Part shown: piece after piece, positions 1-12,642 of the stretch
Layout: each line of letters begins with the position of its first letter
How positions within the stretch are numbered: the stretch's first letter is position 1
Assembly (NCBI GenBank): GCA_035578155.1
Contig: JAPWDM010000008.1
Location: 19,660,842 to 19,724,841 of the forward strand
Direction of reading: 5' to 3'
DNA from: Brachynemurus nebulosus
Taxonomy: Eukaryota > Arthropoda > Insecta > Neuroptera > Myrmeleontidae
DNA: 64,000 bases
Program-made: the position numbers and the translations under genes
Notes under the pieces: model-generated
What the model was told of the DNA's origin: nothing
The model's database searches: none
Seen by the model: only the letters and a program-made list of their open reading frames with translations

Positions 1-3000
1 GCAAGTATATATTTTTTAGCAATTCTGAATTAAAAAGTTAACTTTACAGTTACCTATTCAAGTGTCAAAATGGCTTAATTTTATAACATGTTGCATAATA
101 TTTTTCAAATATATAAGTAAGAAACGCTCCAATACAAGCTACTATTAATCGCGAATTATTCAAAAGAAAGATTTTAAAATAGTTATTTATGCAACAAGTT
201 GCAAAATGAAAATGTTTTTCTCACGAGTCGTAATATCACGAGGCAAACGAGGCCGCAAGACGAGTTGGACAATTACAACGAGTGAATAAAACAACAAGGA
301 AACACTCATTTTGCATGTGCGTGTCAATGCACACGAAATGTACAAATTTTACGTGAGGTAGTTTATGGACGTCACTCAAGATCACCCCCAAATTTTAGCT
401 AGCAGCAAATTTCTTATAGTGTTGTTAAAATGTAACATTTTTATAATTATTGAGCGATATCAAAAGTAAAGATATTTTTTTAGTCTAAATAAAAATACTT
501 TAAATATTTTTTTAAATCAGATTATTGTAAAAACTTTATTTCATGCTATAAATGTCTTCATTTTCAAATACTTACCAAACTTTTTGTTTCGAGGAAAAAA
601 GGTAAATTTTACCTTAATTTTGCAAACACAAATACGAAAATGAAAAGTCTTTTCAGTGTTTCCACTAGAATTAGATTTTTTAAAAACAATGTGATCATTG
701 TAATTATAAAACATTTGGGAACAGGCAAAGGCAAAACATCTTTTTAATGTAAAAGAATTGCTTAGATTCATCGATTTAGCAATTCAGATACTTCTACCAG
801 ATATTCTAGGAGACACATGATTTCTTGACTAACAGAGCGTCTCTCTCCCACTTATAAATAATAATAAACTTGTATTATCATCTTAAATTTGCATATGAAT
901 TTTGTATTTAACATATTTAAAGCGGAACAATATGCAGATTGATTTTAGGTAGATTGAAGATATCAGCTTATACAATAAACATACAGTTTAAGCGGATACT
1001 AATTCAAAATTAATATTATCCTTCAAATTAATGATAGAGTTCATGCATATTCACACACACACACGCAACAACGCACACATACGCATCAAACCTACATATT
1101 TTTGTGTATGGGTATAGAACGAAATTGATTCGCCCCCCTGATAGGAGGATTGGTTACCCTCATTTATTGTGCCCGGTAACTGTTAACTAATACACATGTA
1201 CCTATGTTTATTTAATATCCTTTATTATCGTACCTAAATATACATATTCGTATCGTAGCATCAAAATATGTATAATGTTTGATGTATTGGTTATTAGTTC
1301 GTCAAAATATGGTATTAAATTTTATGTATCGGATGTCCTACATGCTAGTGTGTTTGACAGATCTTTCATAGCATTTGGGCAGGGTCGTGTTTATGTCGAA
1401 ATTGCATAGGGGATTTAAAACAAGAATTTTCATCTCATCAGTTTGACATGCCTCTTTTGGTAATCATTAGTGTAACAGTAAAAATTTTATGGTTAGTCGG
1501 TATTATATTCATGCTAAAATCTACATCTTTTCATTTTTATTACTGCTTGCCATGTCATTGTTAAATCTAGAAGAATTCGATTCTTAATAATAAATAATAA
1601 ACAAATGTTTTACTTTGCAAATTGTTTTACTTTTATTTTGTAAATTGCGCCAATATTGTTTCGAACATTCAGTTGTTCATTTTCGAACAAAATACAATTT
1701 TCGCTCTAAAATACATTTATGTAGATTTTAAATAAATAATTTACAAAAAAAATTGCATTTTCATATAGGTACCTGTCAAAAAAACCGATTTCAGAAAAAA
1801 AAAATGTATTTAGTCAATGTCGGTAAATCTAGTGTTAAATTCAGTATAGGGCAGTGTAATATACTCGTATTATATTATGTAAATAATATCAATTCAATTG
1901 TCTTAGGTATTATAGGTTATAGGTTAAGTTATGTTAAATACAATTTAGGGGAGTGTAATATATATGTGAGAAATGGTAATCAAAGCAATGGGAATATAAT
2001 TTGAAAATTTATACGAGTATGTCGTAATTGTTTTTGTAAGTTGTTCCATAGCTTAGTATGTATATGTATTTTTTTTAGTCGAATTTTTCCTTGAAAATCA
2101 AAACTTGAAAATGAAATTTCTCAAAAATTTAAAATAAAATAATGAAAACTTTAGCATAATTGGTAATTTGAAGTAATAAACTAATTTTCAAGAAACATCT
2201 CAACATATGTTCTATTTGGCAAAAAAAATTTTTCTATTCCAAAAAAACCGTAAGCCCTAGAAGTCTGGAACAATTTTTCGTGAATGGCCCCGTCTATTTT
2301 GAATATTTTTTGTATAAACTGCTTTTCGATTAGATGCATATTTTAGGAATAAATCGAACGACAACTCTCGGGAAAGTCACACGGTATTTGTTTCAAAAGA
2401 TGTCTTTTAATTTGTAAGTATACTTACTTTTGGTTAATACGTATTACTTTTATAATTCATTTCATAGATTGCAATTTGAATGACGTTTAGTAATTTCAAA
2501 TCTTTGTTGATGAATCCATTTTTAAGTTGTTGTTGTCAAAGTTCTTTATTCGATACAGACATAACTGAATATAAAATTTCGAATACAGACATAACTCATT
2601 CTTAAAAATTGTTCGCGTTCTTTTTTCTCTCTGTCAAAAATGATATCTGACAAAAATCTTGTTTAAAATAATTGCTTCTGTTAAAATGACTTTTATCACA
2701 AATGCCCAAAAAAATAAAATTATACATGATATAAGAGCATTAATTTTATTTGTAACCGATATTATAATATGTAACAGTCATATTTTATATATTTTGGTTT
2801 AGTGCTATTGTTGCACCACCTACCAGAAAGAGAACTATGCTAAATGAGTGTCATAATATTTTGTTTGTATTATTAAAATTTGTATATTATTAGCTGCTTG
2901 AAACATCCTGTGTATGTATATGAACATAAATATACATATATTTAGTAGGATGAAATATTAATATTATATGAAAACTTGGAACGCCTACTCGTATGATTAT

Positions 3001-3480
3001 GATCTATTTTGTTTGGGTTTAAATCAAAAGCGCTTTACACAATTCGCTCTCTCCTCGACAGCTTATGTACAATGTTCCAATTTTGTTTTACTTCCCTATG
3101 TATGTAAATTTTACGATAGCAATAGATAGAATAGATAGAATTTCATTTGCTCTTGATTAAGTCACAGTATGTCAACCATATTAATATATAGACGTAGGTA
3201 TGGATACTGTAGACTAAAATACACTTGTGTTGACTCATATTTGATTTTGATGAAGTAATTAATATTATTTTGATTGAAATCTCATTAAGTTTGCTAACCA
3301 AACTAAACTAAAATATAACGAACTATGATTGGCGGTATACTAAATACAACTAAAATTTTTTTTTCTATTATATTAAGTGCATCGGTTACGAGGCCATTAG
3401 CACCTGTAAATACAATAAGTAATATAATAAATAGTATAACGACAATTGAAATTATTTAGATATTAGTAAAACACATTTAA
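1..3480. other. Anonymous AT-rich DNA, no gene seen
   Basis: No open frame here resembles a known protein. A short CA-rich tract lies at about 1055-1085. A 20-bp-scale match to the terminus of repeat family A (AGTCGAATTTTTCCTTGAAA) sits at 2078-2098 with no further family A sequence after it. A short direct repeat (CAGACATAACT) occurs near 2557 and 2586. Otherwise I see nothing I can name. Confidence 0.6.
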
Positions 3481-3483
3481 CTA

Positions 3484-3513
3484 CAAGTTTAGCTGTAAGC
3501 TAGACTTGTATCG
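3484..3513 (+). repeat. Fragment of an RTE-type repeat head
   Basis: The stretch TGTAAGCTAGACTTG is shared with the start of the better-preserved repeat at 17623. The rest of that repeat is not present here, so this is at most a truncated piece. Confidence 0.3.
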
Positions 3514-3569
3514 AATATCCTATTCTGAGTATTCAACCGATTCTGTACGATATTTTGTATGCTTATTGG

Positions 3570-4070
<501 letters not shown>

Positions 4071-5515
4071 TATCGTTATCAATTTCACTCCCACTCACAG
4101 TTTTTTATTTCTGTCTCATGTTTTTCGATGCTACATTCGAAGAAAAAAGGCTTTATAAGTGGTGTGTCATGATTTTTTTAATCCAGTTTAACGATTCGGC
4201 TATATTTTATTTCTCTCAGTCGTAAAGTTTTTATAATGTATCTATTCCATTTCTTTATAGAAAAATTGTCAAGCGTATTTTTTTTATGTACTATGGTTAG
4301 AATTTAGATTATGTTTACACCTTGCTAAAATTATTCAGAGTTTGCTACAAATGGATCAAAATTACATTAAACCATACTTAAATAATAATAATATTTTTAC
4401 GTAAATTTCTGCCTGATTGATAATACAGTTACGATTACAACGTATAAACATAGTATTTTAATCTTAAATAATTTTGGATACTCATTTTTTTTTTGTTAAA
4501 AAAAAAAAAATTATTTTGACATAATATTCTGTCATTTCTTTTTGGAAATATTACAAAATTTTAACGCGAATCATTTAAAAAAGCTAAATTACGTTAAGTT
4601 ACAGTTTTTCGAAAAAATGTAATAAAATTTTTACATTTTACATAAGTACTTACAACAATTGTATTCGAAAGATAATTCAAGGGTAAATTTTTTTATTTCT
4701 TTCACTAATTTATTATTTTCTTTTAGAATTTTATTCTTTACGGAAGAAAATCTTCGTCGTCTAATTCGCTTCGAGCCAAAATTATAGCCGCGTATATCAA
4801 ATTAATATTTACAATTTATCGCCCATCTTAAATGAATGGAAAATATTTAAAAAAACTGAAATTTGTTTCATAAAAGCCATACATCTGCTCAATTTACCTA
4901 CAAAATGACTGAAAATAATATATTTTTCAATAATTAACCAAGAAAAGACATAAGGGGTAATTTTTATGATATTTTTTTGAAAATTTGAACATGAAATGAC
5001 GTTTGACAGTAGGGTTACAAAATTATTTTTTTATTGTTTTGTAGAATATGGTAAATAGATATTGTAATAAGTATCCCCCCCAAAAAAAAAAATTAAACAT
5101 GTATTTAAAAAAAATACTTTTTCTTAAAAAAAAATATTAAAATTATGTACAAATGTTGTCCTGATAAACTGATATATTTATCCACCTTGAGTGCTGTAGT
5201 CGATTATTGTATCCCCTCCAGGCAAAAGCTCACAGCGAATGCATATTTTTGAAATATCCTTTTGAATTTTGTAACTCAAATTTAACAAATAAAGTTTCCG
5301 TAAGATATGTAATTGACCTGTTTTTTCTCAATTTTCTAGCATTAAATCTAGGGGTGGTTAACTAGGGGGATTGTGTCGACATTTTAATGTAAAATATAGT
5401 AATTGTAACAGTTTTCAAACGAAAGTTTCGATTTTGACAATAAAAAATTTAAAAAATTGTTTTAGTTCTGCCAGGATTGCCAAAAAGGGACTGAAATGTT
5501 TTTTTTCAATTCCGG
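4071..5515. other. Anonymous AT-rich DNA
   Basis: Nothing recognisable. It holds a T-run followed by an A-run near 4486-4511 and several A-rich tracts near 5080-5140. Open frames are short and of AT-rich composition without recognisable motifs. Confidence 0.6.
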
Positions 5516-5665
5516 GACTAAAAGACATGATTTAGTCCCTCATAATAGCGAGTAAAGTGCCACTTTTAGTCTCAAGGGACTGAAAAATTATTTTGTTGCC
5601 GCTTTTACTCCAATCAGCAAACGGAATTTATAGAATAGAACCAGTCAATAAGTTTAATTTATAGG
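5515..5665 (-). repeat. Family E dispersed repeat, copy 1
   Basis: The minus strand of this interval aligns with 34155-34275 over about 120 bp, including TCTATAAATTC, the run ACTAAAAGTG(G/A)CACTTTACTC and AAATCATG. Class unknown; too short and diverged to show termini. Confidence 0.55.
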
Positions 5666-5730
5666 CCACAGCACTTATAAAAATGTATAAAGTAATTTAA
5701 ACTTATTATGTAGACAAAGGATAACAGAAC

Positions 5731-5731
<1 letters not shown>

Positions 5732-5796
<65 letters not shown>
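5732..5796. repeat. (TA)n microsatellite
   Basis: About 65 bp of near-pure TA between GAACAGA and TGTATGTCTTGAGG. Confidence 0.95.
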
Positions 5797-5802
<6 letters not shown>

Positions 5803-5947
5803 CTTGAGGAAATTTTATTTAGAATTAATGTTTACATTTATATTTATATTACTGCAACCCGATATTTTAAATAAATGGTTATTTAAGCTGGAAGATTCAT
5901 TTCCATGAAGGGTTAATTCAGAAGTCGATTTGACAGCCTTTTGTCCG

Positions 5948-7989
5948 AAAAGAGTCTGGAACCATTACCATAGGTGAATTTGCCCAAGAAATGAAATTCA
6001 ACGATATGTATGCGATTGTGTAGCTTAGTGAAAGAGTAAACCATACGTATGGATTTTTCCTCAATATCTTTACATTTTGCGGAGTTATAACACCAAATAC
6101 CAAAAAATAGTGGTCTTATTCAAACTTTTTTTTCTCGTAAACTATTACAGATAAAACGATGAAACAAAATCCATATTGTTTGCTATGTCCAGTACTTTAT
6201 TATATATTTTTTTCATTTAAAATGGACATTAAATACCCTTTATAAAATACGAAAAAAAAATTCATTAAATTTTTTTAGCTACTTGTACAAGAGTGACCAC
6301 TTTCTTATTACTACCAAAAGAAAGCTCGCAAGCACTTCCCTCATCTCCCTGAATTTTATTTTTGTCAAAAGGGTGGAACATATTGAAAAAAAATAAGAAC
6401 ATATATATTTGGTGATGTTCATGGTACGTGTATATGCAGGTACAGGTCAACAAATCTGACTTTACCTTTTCAAGATCATTAAAAATGCATTCTTAAAGAA
6501 GTGAGATAGTACTTAATATAAAGAAAAAATGACCTTGAAGCGGCAAAGTCAGATTTGTTGAACTGTACCTACTTGTTTTTGAATTACGTTTTTAAGAAAT
6601 ATTTTGAATGAATAAATGAATCATTAAATGTTTTTTTTGTTTTTGTTTTTTTTTTTTTTGTTTTTTTTTATTACAAGATAATCTGATGCCTACTCGACAT
6701 TCTCGATAGAAGTTCCTCGACGAAGTAAGCGCTAAAGTTGGCTGAAGTCGGAATACCGTTATAACACCAGCCAGGAAGCACCATGAAATGACCTTTTACA
6801 CTCTCGTACTCGGTCCACTTTGCGAGAATTGAGAGTAGCTATAAGGAATCTAATATGTTTTTTGTTCAAAATGTAGACTCATTCCACATAGGAGTTTTAA
6901 AAAATAATCCGCTACGAATCAAGAACTAATTTTTTTAATTGCTTTTAACATACTTCTCAAGTCTACAATTTTAAATGCGAAATAATTGTAGAACTGAGTA
7001 ATACGTTAAAAACAATGAGAGAAGTTAGTTCTTTTTTCGTAACTAATTGTATTTTAGAACTTCGATATGAAAAAAGTCTACATTTTGAAGATAAAACATA
7101 TTAGATTCCTTATGGCTACTCTCAATTCTCGCAAAGTGGACCGAGTACGAGAGTGTAAAAGGTCATTTCATGGTTCTTCGTGGTTGGTGTTATAACGGTA
7201 TTCCGACTTCAGCCAACTTTAGCGATTACTTCGTCGAGGAACTTCGATCGAGAGTGTAGAGCAGGCATCAGATTCTCATGTAATAAAAAAAGAAACAAAA
7301 AAAAAAAATTCAATGATTCATTTATTCATTCAAAATATTTCTTAAAAACGTAATTCAAAAACAAGTAGGTACAGTTCAACAAATCTGACTTTGCCGCTTC
7401 AAAGTTATTTTTTCTTTATATTAAGTACTATCTCACTTCTTTAAGAATGCATTTTTAATGACCTTGAAGAGGTAAAGTCAGATTTGTTGACCTGTACCTG
7501 CATATACACGTACCATGAACATCACCAAATATATATGTTCTTATTTTTTTTTCAATATGTTCCACCCTTTTGACAAAAATAAAATTCAGGGAGATGAGGG
7601 AAGTGCTTGCGAGCTTTCTTTTGGTAGTAATAAGAAAGTGGTCACTCTTGTACAAGTAGCTAAAAAAATGTAATGAATATTTTTTCCGTATTTTATAAAG
7701 GGTATTTAATGTCCATTTTAAATGAAAAAAATATATAATAAAGTACTGGACATAGCAAACAATATGGATTTTGTTTCATCGTTTTATCTGTAATAGTTTA
7801 CGAGAAAAAAAAGTTTGAATAAGACCACTATTTTTTGGTATTTGGTATTATAACTCCGCAAAATGTAAAGATATTGAGGAGAAATCCATACATATGGTTT
7901 ACTCTTTCACTAAGCTACACAATCGCATACATATCGTTGAATTTCATTTCTTGGGCAAATTCACCTATGGTAATGGTTCCAGACTCTTT
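5948..7989. repeat. Family F: 2.0-kb palindrome (foldback)
   Basis: The left arm (5948 to about 6900) recurs as its reverse complement in the right arm (about 7060 to 7989) with only scattered differences. Examples are AGAGTCTGGAACCATTACC at 5951 against GGTAATGGTTCCAGACTCTT at 7970, and TCTCGTACTCGGTCCACTTT at 6802 mirrored near 7136. Similarity falls away in the central 150 bp around 6970. Poly-T/poly-A tracts near 6620-6670 and 7285-7310 also mirror each other. Short open frames at 5918-6103 and 7835-8020 encode similar peptides only because the arms are mirror copies. This is consistent with a foldback or inverted-duplicated transposon of unknown class. The right end stops next to a tyrosine-recombinase relic. 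Confidence 0.85.
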
Positions 7990-8024
7990 GGTCTGCTATA
8001 TCTTTTTTATTATTAATTGAATTT

Positions 8025-8427
8025 TCAAGATAGCCTTTGCCACTGTCGAAGATATCCACCCCCCATGTCGTTTGACAATGTCGATGTTTGCCCCCAAATC
8101 TACTAATAAAGGTGCAGATGTACGCCTGAAACAATGCCCAGTGTATGAGGATGGATTCTCCAGTTTTAAAAACGTGGCTCCATTTTGAGGCAGTTTGGCA
8201 AATGCACCCACTGATTTTGACTTTTCATAAAAGAATGCTAGCGATACATCTTCATTATAATAATTCTGCAACTATCATTCACTGCACCATGTAATGGGTA
8301 TTTTATATTGCTCTTCAAATATCTTTTTTAATTTTTCTGGTAGCCATTCTTCTACAACCTTATTAGCAACTTTTTCTATATCGAATTGATCGAAATTATC
8401 CAGTTTTTTATTTATTTTTTTTAAATT
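8025..8427 (-). pseudogene. Tyrosine recombinase relic (Crypton-type), internally deleted
   Basis: Read on the minus strand from about 8427 down to 8025. The first half (EEWLPEKLKKIFEEQYKI) resembles the N-terminal core-binding domain of the tyrosine recombinases found in insect Crypton-type elements. It is followed by two adjacent stop codons (about 8272-8277) and then NYYNEDVSLAFFYEKS in the same frame. The second half resembles the catalytic C-terminus: LKLENPSSYTGHCFRR carries the HxxR box and KRHGGW the second His/Trp box. The stretch between these halves, which should carry the first catalytic Arg and about half of the protein, is missing. The sequence breaks off just after STVAKAI, where the family normally continues into the catalytic Tyr, because palindrome F begins there. 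The family (tyrosine recombinase) is clear by motif; the assignment to Crypton rather than another tyrosine-recombinase element is inferred from memory of insect copies. It cannot be active. Confidence 0.7.
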
Positions 8428-8459
8428 TACACAACAACTTTACCTCCCACGAGACCAGG

Positions 8460-9319
8460 GGGGAGGGTGCTCTGTCAGTCGAACGTTTACATGATCGTAT
8501 AGTTTTAGGTACAGCTTGTCGTGTACTTCACAGTTCAGACCCGCTATTGCAACTCGTCAGGGATCACGAGCTTGCTGGAGTAGGCGCATTTATATTCACA
8601 GCAGCGCAACGTGGCGCCGATATCTTGGGCTTAGCCTTCGATCCGCGTAATCGCGACGGTGATGATAACATTCTTTCACTATCACAGTCGCGCCAAAAGT
8701 CGGCAATCAAGAGAGTCGAGCAACAACATCTGCTCAATCAGCATCGCGACAAAGTTCACCAGGGTATGTTCTACCGTCACATTGACAACCTTGGCCTTTC
8801 GAGCGAACTCACTTGGGCTTTCTTGAGAGCTAATGGACTTAAATCGGAAACGGAGGGTTTTATCACTGCAGCTCAAGATGGAGTGTGGAAGTAGAATCCT
8901 TTGTTGCCAACCAAAAGTGCAAGATCTTTTGGAATATGCCGGTTGCAACTACCAGGCAATTGAACGCTAATAAGCCTGATGTTGTGCTCCAAGATTTAAC
9001 ATCTCAGACTATGTATGTTATCGAGTTCTCTGCTCCGGCGGAAACTAACATAGTCGAAAAGGAGGAGCAAAAAAGGATTAAATATCAAGATCTAATACAT
9101 GAACTGCGACAACTGTACCCGGACTATACTGTTCACTTGGTCGTACTTATAATCGGATGTCTGGGGGGTATGCATAACTCCTTTGTGCGCAATCGTAACA
9201 TTATTCCGGCTTGTAGATCTCACGCCAACATGTTAGCGGCGTCAATGCAAAAAGCAGTTATTATCGGGACGCTCGGCACGCTTCGGTCGCACGAGACGAC
9301 TTTTTCCGGGAGTTCATGA
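8460..9319 (+). pseudogene. Retroelement Pol C-terminal fragment with PD-(D/E)xK-like motif
   Basis: An open frame without stops runs from about 8460 to 8894 (GALSVERLHDRIVLGTACRV ... TEGFITAAQDGVWK). It is followed, after a frameshift, by a second frame from 8885 to 9319. Together they resemble the region downstream of reverse transcriptase in a group of non-LTR-type Pol proteins: a helical segment, then ETEGFITAAQDG, normally a zinc-knuckle region (apparently deleted here), then a nuclease-like block with KPDVVLQDLTSQ, VIEFSAPAETN and EKEEQKRIKYQDL, ending in a small hydrophobic tail (MQKAVIIGTLGTLR). The spaced D...E/D...K pattern is reminiscent of restriction-like endonucleases; that is inference. 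No reverse transcriptase core is present. Base composition is visibly GC-richer than the flanks, suggesting a relatively recent insertion from a different compositional background. Confidence 0.55.
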
Positions 9320-9560
9320 ACACCTTTGAAGCCCATGCCCGGTTTAGAGCGGGTCCTCGAACATCCATTGGACCTGCCCTCGAATCTCCAACTGTCGTGG
9401 TTTTGCAGCGAGGTTCGGGGATTCATTAGGTAGGGAAGACCAGGAAGGGGATGCTGTATGACGGACATTACGTACCTGACTTTGAAGTGCCTGACCTGGT
9501 ACGCGGCACGGACACTTTTTCCTCCGCCTGGGGGTTTTTGAAGTGCAGTCGCGTTTCTTT
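9320..9560 (+). other. GC-richer tail following the Pol fragment
   Basis: This has the same elevated GC as the preceding fragment and drops to AT-rich sequence at about 9560. It is plausibly the 3' untranslated part of the same element; I see no poly-A or simple terminal repeat that would prove it. Confidence 0.4.
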
Positions 9561-9759
9561 CGTTAAATTCATAATAAAAACAACAAAATATAAAACTTCA
9601 AATACTAAAAAGTATAAAATAACGAAAAATTGACAATTAATATACAAATTAGAATGAAATAATGAGCATGGTCTATACATCGGCTCGAATGCTTTTGAAC
9701 ATTCAAAATTGCTTTCACAGTTCATGCATACAAGAAAAATTGAATCAATTTCAATAAAC

Positions 9760-10140
9760 CTCCAGTTATCATATTGCGTCTATCTCTTAGAGCTTACACT
9801 ATATGCATTGTATCCAGTATCCGCCAGGCTTAGAATTTTTGAATCGTTTCAAGCAGTATTATACAAGCACAGTTCTCATCGTCATTTTCATTATCCGATT
9901 CATCTGAACCGTCATCTTCTGATTTTGTAATTTTAACTTTTTTGTGTTTTTATCTTTTCAGAGCAAAACAATTTTTTAGTTCCGTTTTTTTCTTATTCTT
10001 GAAAATATCTTTTTTATCGTTTCTTCCTGATTTTACCAGTACTTTTTCTTGAATCTACTTTCTTATATGGTCACACATCTTCTGGCGTTGAAAAAATCTA
10101 ATACCAGATGTTTCAGCGATGGATTACCCAGAAGGTTAGA
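9760..10140 (-). pseudogene. pogo/jerky-type DDE transposase C-terminal relic with PHD-like tail
   Basis: Translation of the minus strand gives, in pieces, RFFQRQKMCDHIRK, a basic stretch (SGRNDKKDIFKNKKKTE), an acidic linker (ITKSEDDGSDESDNENDD) and then ENCACII. After a frameshift comes FKNSKPGGYWIQCI, a stop and CKL. The order basic, acidic, CxCIxC-like, NSKPGxxWIQC matches the C-terminal tail, with its PHD-like cysteine cluster, of many insect pogo-group (DDE_1) transposases. Several stops and at least one frameshift make it non-functional. The catalytic domain is absent. The relic abuts the left end of the mariner at 10150, so the mariner may have inserted into it; a Ser/Thr-rich reading at about 12740-12800 on the same strand might be its continuation, but that is weak. 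Confidence 0.5.
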
Positions 10141-10219
10141 TAATACATAGGTCACTAAATAAGTTTTGCAATACAGCCATGTTTATTAAAATTTTTCAAA
10201 ATAATTTCTGTCACAGCTT

Positions 10220-10880
10220 ATACACTTAGTGGTACCTAAAAACCAACGGTCAAAAAAATCGTGCTATTTTTCTTCTGGCAGTTCTGAACATACTTGATCC
10301 CAGGCCGCCAGTAGTGCGGAATCGCTCGCAAACTTCCGACCTTTCAGCTAGCCGTTCACAATCGGAAACAAAGCGAAGTCACAGGAGCAAGATCTGGACT
10401 GTAGGCAGGAGGATCAAGCACTTTAATGTCAGTATTTTCTAAAAAATTAACTGTCTCATGAGCTCGATGAGCAGAAGTGTTATCGTAGTGAAAATGCCAG
10501 CTAGCCATTCTTGAGTTTGAACGAATTTCTTTAAGTTTCTGAACAACTTTAGGCAAATATTTATTGATATACCAAGACGCCTATACTGTGCACTGACTAT
10601 CAGGACAACTCGTTTATCCTCCTTTATTAATAACTCGACTTTTGCTACGTTTTATGGAACAGTTGCTTCAACAAGATGACCCGATCTTGGAGGATCATTA
10701 ACACTGAAATTACCACGTTCAAATTCTCGATACCACCGGTGCATAGTTGTGCGATGTAGACACTTTCTTTGAGTAAAGTTTTCATTTTCTCTACACATTC
10801 ATCTATGAACATGCCTCGCACAAAGTTGTAGCGAATAATCACTCGTAACTCGTCCGTCAACCACTCGGACATTTTTAATG
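10220..10880 (-). pseudogene. mariner transposase (DD34D), inactive
   Basis: The N-terminus reads MSEWLTDELRVIIRYNFVRG, then IDECVEKMKTLL (helix-turn-helix DNA-binding region). After a frameshift near 10760 a second frame gives HRWYREFERGNFSVNDPPRS, a hallmark of mariner transposases. A stop follows. A deletion of most of the catalytic core removes the first catalytic Asp. The C-terminal part resumes as WHFHYDNTSAHRAHETVNF ... DPPAYSPDLAP with the second Asp (YDN). A frameshift right after SPDLAP restores the expected CDFALFP in another frame; counting from the YDN aspartate to the CD aspartate gives 34 intervening residues, as in the mariner family. The final segment ALLAAWDQVCSELPEEK is also recognisable. 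It cannot make an active enzyme. Confidence 0.85.
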
Positions 10881-10954
10881 TTTTAGTTCTGTACACAAAT
10901 GATTCAGGGCGACTTATTGTATGGCTACCGTCTAGTTATGCATTGAACTTTATA

Positions 10955-12429
10955 AAAAAAAAAAACGCCGTGAGCAGCAGAGCCCCATCACTGAAGTCGA
11001 ATTTTTCCTTTCATCTTCGGCATTGAATGTCTGCAAGCGAAATGTAATTGAAAGTCCACAAGCGATTTGTCATTTTGGTGGCTTCAAAACTGATGATGAG
11101 GGTCCGGTTGATCGGGGTTTTAAAAAAAGGTTTTAAGTTTTTCAGGGTTGAATCTTAGTAAATTTCAATTTTGTGCCGATAACAGTTAGCAGGGAAAAAG
11201 CCAACATAATTCGTACGAGGGCATTCCTGCCTTTGTGCTTTATTTTTAAATATTAAAAAAAAGGGAACTTAAATAGTAAACTGGAAGGCCATTATGAAGA
11301 TTTTTTCTTTCCAAAAAATCCAAAATTTCTATCTTATAAATAATAAAAATCCAAAATTCCTAATTTATAAATAAACAGTGACTTTATTAACATTTTTAAA
11401 TTACTTAATATGTATGTATTTCATTTGTCACAAAAGTAAGTTCACTTTTTTTTAAATTTTTTAAAATTACTATTCGCCTACTTGTATTTAGAATAAAAAG
11501 AATGCATTTAAAACACATTTAACAATAGCATTCAATTCCGATGTAAAAATGGGAGAAGTGGGAGGAAAAGTAATGTGAACTCCCTAAAAGGTACTAGCTG
11601 GATACTAACTGAATACACGTACAAAATTTCAGCCCTCTAGGTTTCCTTAGAGGGTCTCTAGACGTGTTAGAAAACAAGCAAAAAAATTAAGGAAATATTG
11701 GCGTAAAAATGGTGGGGGTAAGGGTTAAAAGTTGAAACCTCCAAAAAGCAGTGTCTGGCTATTAGCTTAACCTGTACACAAAATTTCAGCCCTCTAGGTT
11801 TATTTGGGGAGATTTTGACCGGAACGAAACTGTTAAAAAACAAGAAAAATCATGTTCTTTTTGGTATAAAAATGGTGGGGGTAGGGGTTAAAAGTTGAGA
11901 CCCCCAGAAGGCACCCCCTTGATACTAACTCAATCCGAATACAAAATTTCAGCCCTCTAAGTTTATTTGGGTGACCTGTGCGAGTGGTAAAAACTTCGAA
12001 AACGTCGAAAAAGCATGAAATTGTAGCTTAAAAATGAGGGGGGTGGGGGTAAAATATTAAAATCTCCAAAAAGCACAACCTAGGTACGAACTTTATCAAC
12101 ACGCCAAATTTCAACCCCCTACGTTAATTCTCGGGGGCTGGGGGCCTGTTAGATCCAGCTAAAATCGTTCTATTCCCTTGTACTCACTCCAAATCATCTT
12201 AGGAAGCTGAATTTTGGATATGTTGTAGAAAATTTACCGAAACATTATTTCCAGCCATTTTGGAAAAGTTTTATTGTTTTACTGCCCCCCACCACCCCCT
12301 TAAAAGTTCGGTCGGATCAAAAATTTTCCCAAAATTTGACCCCACTTCAATAGTATGAGGTGCCTCGAAAATGATCCCCACTTAAAAAATTTTATCCCTT
12401 AACTTCCTACGTAAGTTAAAAGGTGGCGG

Positions 12430-12511
<82 letters not shown>

Positions 12512-12642
12512 CATTTTTTTTCTACATATTCGTGTTCTACGGGTCCGAAAATGGATAGCGCCCCCTACTCTCGCCTCTCGCCTCTCGCCGTTCTTGTCAT
12601 ATAGACTGTATAAGTCTAATTTTCTCAAGGAAAAATTCGACT
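10955..12642 (+). repeat. Family A element, copy 1 (longest)
   Basis: It starts near the motif ACGCCGTGAGCAGC and ends at AAGGAAAAATTCGACTA. A 16-bp subterminal sequence AGTCGAATTTTTCCTT (about 10999) is the reverse complement of the right end (about 12626-12641), so the element probably has short inverted termini. The interior contains four tandem subunits of about 160 bp, each with AAATTTCAGCCCTCTA (11623, 11780, 11943 and a variant at 12106) and GGTGGGGGTAGGGGTTAAAA-like G-rich tracts. Other copies are at 41126-42212 (minus, truncated) and 50737-51190 (plus, internally deleted). No coding capacity was seen. Confidence 0.75.
12432..12507. repeat. (TA)n microsatellite inside family A
   Basis: About 76 bp of TA. 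The second copy of family A has a TA array at the same internal position (41253-41318), so this is part of the element. Confidence 0.95.

Noticed and set aside
5918..8020. Two similar 61-codon frames (containing PQNVKILR and YTIAYISLNF)
   Set aside because: They are mirror copies in the two arms of palindrome F; similarity is explained by the palindrome, and flanks and length are arbitrary.
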